From positions 1 to 7,218 of the forward strand of contig JABMRP010000010.1 of the NCBI GenBank assembly GCA_013202535.1: a DNA stretch of 7,218 bases. The letters are read 5' to 3'. Positions 4,078 to 7,218 of the stretch are shown here, piece after piece; position 1 is the stretch's first letter, and every line of letters begins with the position of its first letter. The DNA comes from Planctomycetota bacterium (GTDB lineage: Bacteria > Planctomycetota > Planctomycetia > Pirellulales > Thermoguttaceae). The notes beneath the pieces are model-generated. The model had not been told where the DNA came from and searched no databases. It saw only the letters and a list, made by a program, of their open reading frames with translations. The position numbers were made by a program, and so were the translations under genes.

Positions 4078-5514
4078 TTACCACGCATCCGTTCTAAACG
4101 GCGACGCGGGCAACCCTTCCTTGTTGTAGAGATTGGCCTTGTCGGGGTTCATCGAAAAAGCGTATCGCACGGCCACCGGCTCCTTTACGTCCGGCGAGGA
4201 GACGACGACCGTCGCGCCGTCGACGACCGCGTCGGCCCAGACCCATTTCTTGTCGGTTCCGGCGATGGCAAAACCTTCGAGCTTGCCGACCGGTTGGGGC
4301 GCTTCGATGCCGTCGGCGCTTTCCTTCTTCGCCGCGATAAGGCCCGTGCCGACGTGATCGAACGAGAGTTGCACCTTGCCGGCTTCGACCTTCATGGCCT
4401 TGTAGAGTGGGCCGCTATAGACCAGGTCCTTCTTGCCGTAATCGTTGGCCAGGGCCCAAAGCGCAAGCCGCCGGCCGACGTCGTACTTATTGCGCGGATG
4501 AATGTTCTTGGCGGCACCGACGTCGGTGATCACGGCCATGCCCGTCTTGGGGACTTGGCGGATGGTCTTGAGCTGGGCTTCGCGAAGCCGGGCCCAACCG
4601 TCGCCGCCGGCCGGATCGGGATTCGGGTTCTGGAAGTTGGCCAGTTGCACGAAGTAGAACGGGAATTCGCCTTGATCCCAAGTCGTTCGCCAACCCAGCA
4701 CCAGGGCCTTCATCTTCTGATAGTAACTCTCGCCCTCGCCGCCGTTCGATTCGCCCTGATACCAAAGCGCGCCGGCGATGGCATACGGCTGCACGGCCGC
4801 GGCCATGCCGTTGTACATGGTCGACGTGTCGCCCAGCTTCGAGGCGTCGAGTTCGTCGACTTGCTCAAAACCCTCCGGCGGAGTCCACGGCTCGATCCGC
4901 GTGCCACCCCAGTTGCATCCGATCAGCCCGATCGGCACATCCAACTCCTCCTCGAGATGCACGGCGAAGAAGAACCCGACGGCCGTGAACCCGCGAGCCG
5001 TTGCGGCGCTGCAAACTTGCCAGGCACCGTTGAAGTCGTCGGCCGGTTCGCCCACGCGGACGTGCGGGACCTTGATGTGGCGGATCATCGGCAGTTGGTC
5101 CGGATCGACACTATCGGGCACAATCGCGCCGCCGACGGTCCATTCCATGTTCGACTGGCCCGAGCAAAACCAGACCTCGCCGACGAGAACGTTTTCGACC
5201 TTGAGTTGCTCGTCACCCGAGGCGACGGTCATCACGGCGGCCTGTTTGTTCACCTTGAGTGCATCGAGCCGCACGAGCCACTTGCCGTCCGTGCCGGCCT
5301 TAGTGGTCTTGGTCTGGCCGGCAAATGCCACCGTGACGTCGTCGCCCGCATCGGCCCAACCCCAAACGGGCACGGCGATGCCTTGCTGCAGCACGGCGCC
5401 GGAAGTAAACATGGCCGGCAGTTTCAATTCGGCCAAGGCGGTGGCCGCCGACATCGCCAGAATCGTCAGCCCGAACAACGCGGTACGCAACCTTGGGTAC
5501 CTTCTCGCAATCAT
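4078..5514 (-). CDS. Secreted sialate O-acetylesterase-type SGNH esterase
   Basis: The protein has 478 residues. Residues 1-28 form a signal peptide with basic start RRYPRLR, a hydrophobic core and a likely cut after ATALA, so it is exported. A beta-rich domain (about 30-110) leads into the catalytic domain: GQSNMEW (119-125) with nucleophile Ser121, WYQGESN (251-257), and D331...H339 in DVGAAKNIHP, matching the acid and base of the triad. The C-terminal end (LYNKEGLPASPFRT) is typical of the sialate O-acetylesterase (SASA, formerly DUF303) family, and the length is normal. These enzymes remove acetyl groups from sialic acids; many planctomycete and Bacteroidetes members probably act on other acetylated sugars, so the substrate is open. 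AGGAG (5526-5522) lies 7 nt before the ATG, confirming the start. It is divergent from the sulfatase gene and ends in a strong terminator. Confidence 0.92.
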   Translation of the reverse strand: MIARRYPRLRTALFGLTILAMSAATALAELKLPAMFTSGAVLQQGIAVPVWGWADAGDDVTVAFAGQTKTTKAGTDGKWLVRLDALKVNKQAAVMTVASGDEQLKVENVLVGEVWFCSGQSNMEWTVGGAIVPDSVDPDQLPMIRHIKVPHVRVGEPADDFNGAWQVCSAATARGFTAVGFFFAVHLEEELDVPIGLIGCNWGGTRIEPWTPPEGFEQVDELDASKLGDTSTMYNGMAAAVQPYAIAGALWYQGESNGGEGESYYQKMKALVLGWRTTWDQGEFPFYFVQLANFQNPNPDPAGGDGWARLREAQLKTIRQVPKTGMAVITDVGAAKNIHPRNKYDVGRRLALWALANDYGKKDLVYSGPLYKAMKVEAGKVQLSFDHVGTGLIAAKKESADGIEAPQPVGKLEGFAIAGTDKKWVWADAVVDGATVVVSSPDVKEPVAVRYAFSMNPDKANLYNKEGLPASPFRTDAW

Positions 5515-5675
5515 GGTGTCTCTCCTGCGGGAAAAAAGGGGGGATGGTTAGCATGCCGAGTACGGAGTATTGTACGTTACCGCTATGCGCTGAGCAACAG
5601 TTTCGGCTATTATGTGGCTTGCGTGTCGCGGATCGGCTATATTTCATGGGTCACGAGCCCCAGGAGAACTCGATC
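5515..5675. promoter_or_regulatory. Divergent intergenic region, likely holding both promoters
   Basis: These 161 nt separate the start codons of two secreted-enzyme genes, so promoters for both should lie here. I cannot place either with confidence: TATATT at 5638-5643 could be a -10 element for the sulfatase but has no good -35 at the right distance. TCGGCTAT occurs twice (5603-5610 and 5633-5640), exactly 30 nt apart, and may mark a regulator site. The sulfatase Shine-Dalgarno AGGAG is at 5662-5666. Confidence 0.45.
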
Positions 5676-7218
5676 ATGTTCATGAATTCCCTCAAGGCGA
5701 CCGCCCTTGCAACGCCGGTACTGCTCTTTGCGCTGACACCCACGGCTTCGCTGGGAGCCGATTCGAGTCGCCGCCCCAATGTGATTCTTGTGATGACCGA
5801 CGACCAGGGCTATGGCGACGTGGCGGCCCACGGCAATCGGGTCATCCACACGCCGGCGCTGGACCGGCTGCATGCGACCAGCGTGCGGCTGACCGACTAT
5901 CACGTCTGGCCGCTGTGTACTCCCACCCGCGCGGCTTTGCTGACCGGGCAGAATGCCGTGCGGCTGGGTGCATGGGGAACCACTTGGGGCCGTTCGCTGC
6001 CCCGGGCCGACGCGATGACCATCGCCGACGTCTTCTCCGCGGCCGGCTATCGCACCGGTTGTTTCGGCAAGTGGCACGTCGGCGACAATTTTCCCTATCG
6101 GCCGCAAGATCGGGGGTTCGGCGAGGTGCTCATCCACGGCGGCGGGGGCGTGGGGCAAACGCCCGACTACTGGGGAAACGACTACTTCGACGACACGTAT
6201 TTTCATAACGACAAGCCCGTGAAGTTCACCGGCTACTGTACCGATATCTGGTTCGACGGGGCGATGCGGTTCATCGAGGCATCGAAGGACAAGCCGTTTT
6301 TCGCGTACGTTTCCACCAACGCCCCGCACGGTCCGTACAACGTGGCCAAGGAGTATAGCGACCGCTACGCCGGCAATCCGGCGGTGCCCAACGCGGCGTT
6401 TTACGGCATGATTACCAACATCGACGACAACATGGCCCGGCTGGTGCGGAAACTCGACGAGCTGGGCATCGCCGAGGAGACGATCCTCATTTTCACCACC
6501 GACAACGGCACGGCCGCCGGCTTTCGCGGCGGCAAGGGGTTCAATGCCTCAATGCGGGGCACCAAGGGCTCGCTCTACGACGGCGGGCATCGTGTGCCGT
6601 TCTTCATTCGCTGGCCCGATGGGCACTTGACCGGCGGTCGCGACGTTGACGTGTTGGCGTCGTGTTTGGATGTATTGCCCACGCTGATCGATCTGTGCGG
6701 CTTGAAACGGCCCGAGGGGTTTCGCACCGATGGCGTGAGTTTGGCCGGGGTGTTGCCGGAAAAGAGCGACGTCGGGCTCCAGCGGTCGCTGGTGATTCAG
6801 TATCGCCAGAGTGCCGAACCGCCGCAGCAATGGAACGCCGCCGTGTTGAGCGGTCGCTGGCGGCTGATCGGCGGCAAGGCGCTTTACGACATCAAGGCCG
6901 ACCCGGGCCAGAAGACCGACGTGGCGGCGCAACATCCGGAGGTGGTGGAACAGCTTCGTGCGGTGTATGAAAAGTGGTGGGCCGAGATTTCGCCCAGCTT
7001 CGCCGAGTATTGCCATATCGTCTTGGGCGACGACGCGGAGAACCCCGCGCGGCTGAACTGCTTTGACTGGCATACGATGACGCCGTGGAACCAGGGTGCC
7101 GTTCGCCGCGGTTCGACGGCCAACAGTTTTTGGGCCGTCGAGATTGCCCAGGCCGGAGAGTACAACATCAGCCTGCGTCGCTGGCCGGTGGAAGTCGACG
7201 CCCCGATCACCGCCGCGA
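5676..7218 (+). CDS. Secreted S1-family sulfatase, C-terminus beyond the window
   Basis: 514 codons are visible and the frame is still open at the edge. The ATG at 5676 follows AGGAG (5662-5666) by 9 nt; a second in-frame ATG at 5682 is less well spaced. Residues 1-28 are a signal peptide with a likely cut after SLGA. The sulfatase core is complete: metal-binding D42-D43 in VMTDDQGYGD, the signature CTPTRAALLTG with Cys81 (the residue converted to formylglycine), K132 and H134 in GKWHVGD, H218 in NAPHGP, D276-N277 in FTTDNGT, and K297 in MRGTKGSLYDGG. These enzymes hydrolyse sulfate esters, in planctomycetes mostly on algal or other sulfated polysaccharides. Activity needs a formylglycine-generating enzyme, not encoded here. 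After the catalytic domain there is a C-terminal extension (about 444-514: YCHIVLGDD, LNCFDWH, EYNISLRRWP) that continues past the edge. Subfamily and substrate cannot be told. Confidence 0.95.
   Translation, partial: MFMNSLKATALATPVLLFALTPTASLGADSSRRPNVILVMTDDQGYGDVAAHGNRVIHTPALDRLHATSVRLTDYHVWPLCTPTRAALLTGQNAVRLGAWGTTWGRSLPRADAMTIADVFSAAGYRTGCFGKWHVGDNFPYRPQDRGFGEVLIHGGGGVGQTPDYWGNDYFDDTYFHNDKPVKFTGYCTDIWFDGAMRFIEASKDKPFFAYVSTNAPHGPYNVAKEYSDRYAGNPAVPNAAFYGMITNIDDNMARLVRKLDELGIAEETILIFTTDNGTAAGFRGGKGFNASMRGTKGSLYDGGHRVPFFIRWPDGHLTGGRDVDVLASCLDVLPTLIDLCGLKRPEGFRTDGVSLAGVLPEKSDVGLQRSLVIQYRQSAEPPQQWNAAVLSGRWRLIGGKALYDIKADPGQKTDVAAQHPEVVEQLRAVYEKWWAEISPSFAEYCHIVLGDDAENPARLNCFDWHTMTPWNQGAVRRGSTANSFWAVEIAQAGEYNISLRRWPVEVDAPITAA

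Noticed and set aside
3994..5685. 563-codon open frame on the plus strand
   Set aside because: It runs antisense through the whole esterase gene, whose catalytic motifs and signal peptide are unmistakable, and it starts inside the terminator hairpin.
6549..7073. 174-codon minus-strand frame
   Set aside because: It is antisense to the sulfatase gene, which has all catalytic residues in frame.

Overview
The window looks like planctomycete DNA, probably from the Pirellulales or a close relative. It is GC-rich. It has a secreted S1 sulfatase next to a secreted sialate O-acetylesterase-type esterase, and long gene-poor spacers full of small palindromic repeats. This assignment is an inference from gene content and style; no marker gene is present.

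Layout. Positions 1-84 may hold the first 28 codons of a minus-strand gene that runs off the left edge. Positions 84-233 are a spacer with a nearly perfect 32-nt inverted repeat. Positions 234-2831 are a tight two-gene unit: a 270-aa coiled-coil protein of the PspA/IM30 (ESCRT-III-like) type, followed 21 nt later and in the same reading frame by a 587-aa AAA+ ATPase with a degenerate N-terminal and an active-looking C-terminal ATPase module. Positions 2832-3525 hold no convincing gene. They carry three copies of a 37-nt palindromic repeat and, at the end, a GC-rich hairpin ending in GTTAGGC that resembles an integron attC site. Positions 3526-3732 encode a 68-aa protein with two membrane segments. 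Positions 3733-4077 are a second repeat-rich spacer, which includes a strong minus-strand intrinsic terminator. Positions 4078-5514 (minus strand) encode the secreted esterase. Positions 5676-7218 (plus strand) encode the start of a secreted sulfatase that is still open at the right edge.

How the genes may work together. The PspA-like protein and the AAA+ ATPase probably form a membrane-maintenance pair, with the ATPase remodelling a membrane-bound coiled-coil polymer in the way Vps4 acts on ESCRT-III. This is the most interesting system in the window. The esterase and sulfatase are divergently transcribed and both carry signal peptides. They fit a role in stripping acetyl and sulfate groups from complex glycans outside the cytoplasm.

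The spacers contain at least five kinds of short hairpin. One kind recurs at both ends of the window, about 4 kb apart. Several share the loop sequence GGCAAGCC although their stems differ. These look like dispersed palindromic elements that collect at gene boundaries, and one also serves as a terminator.
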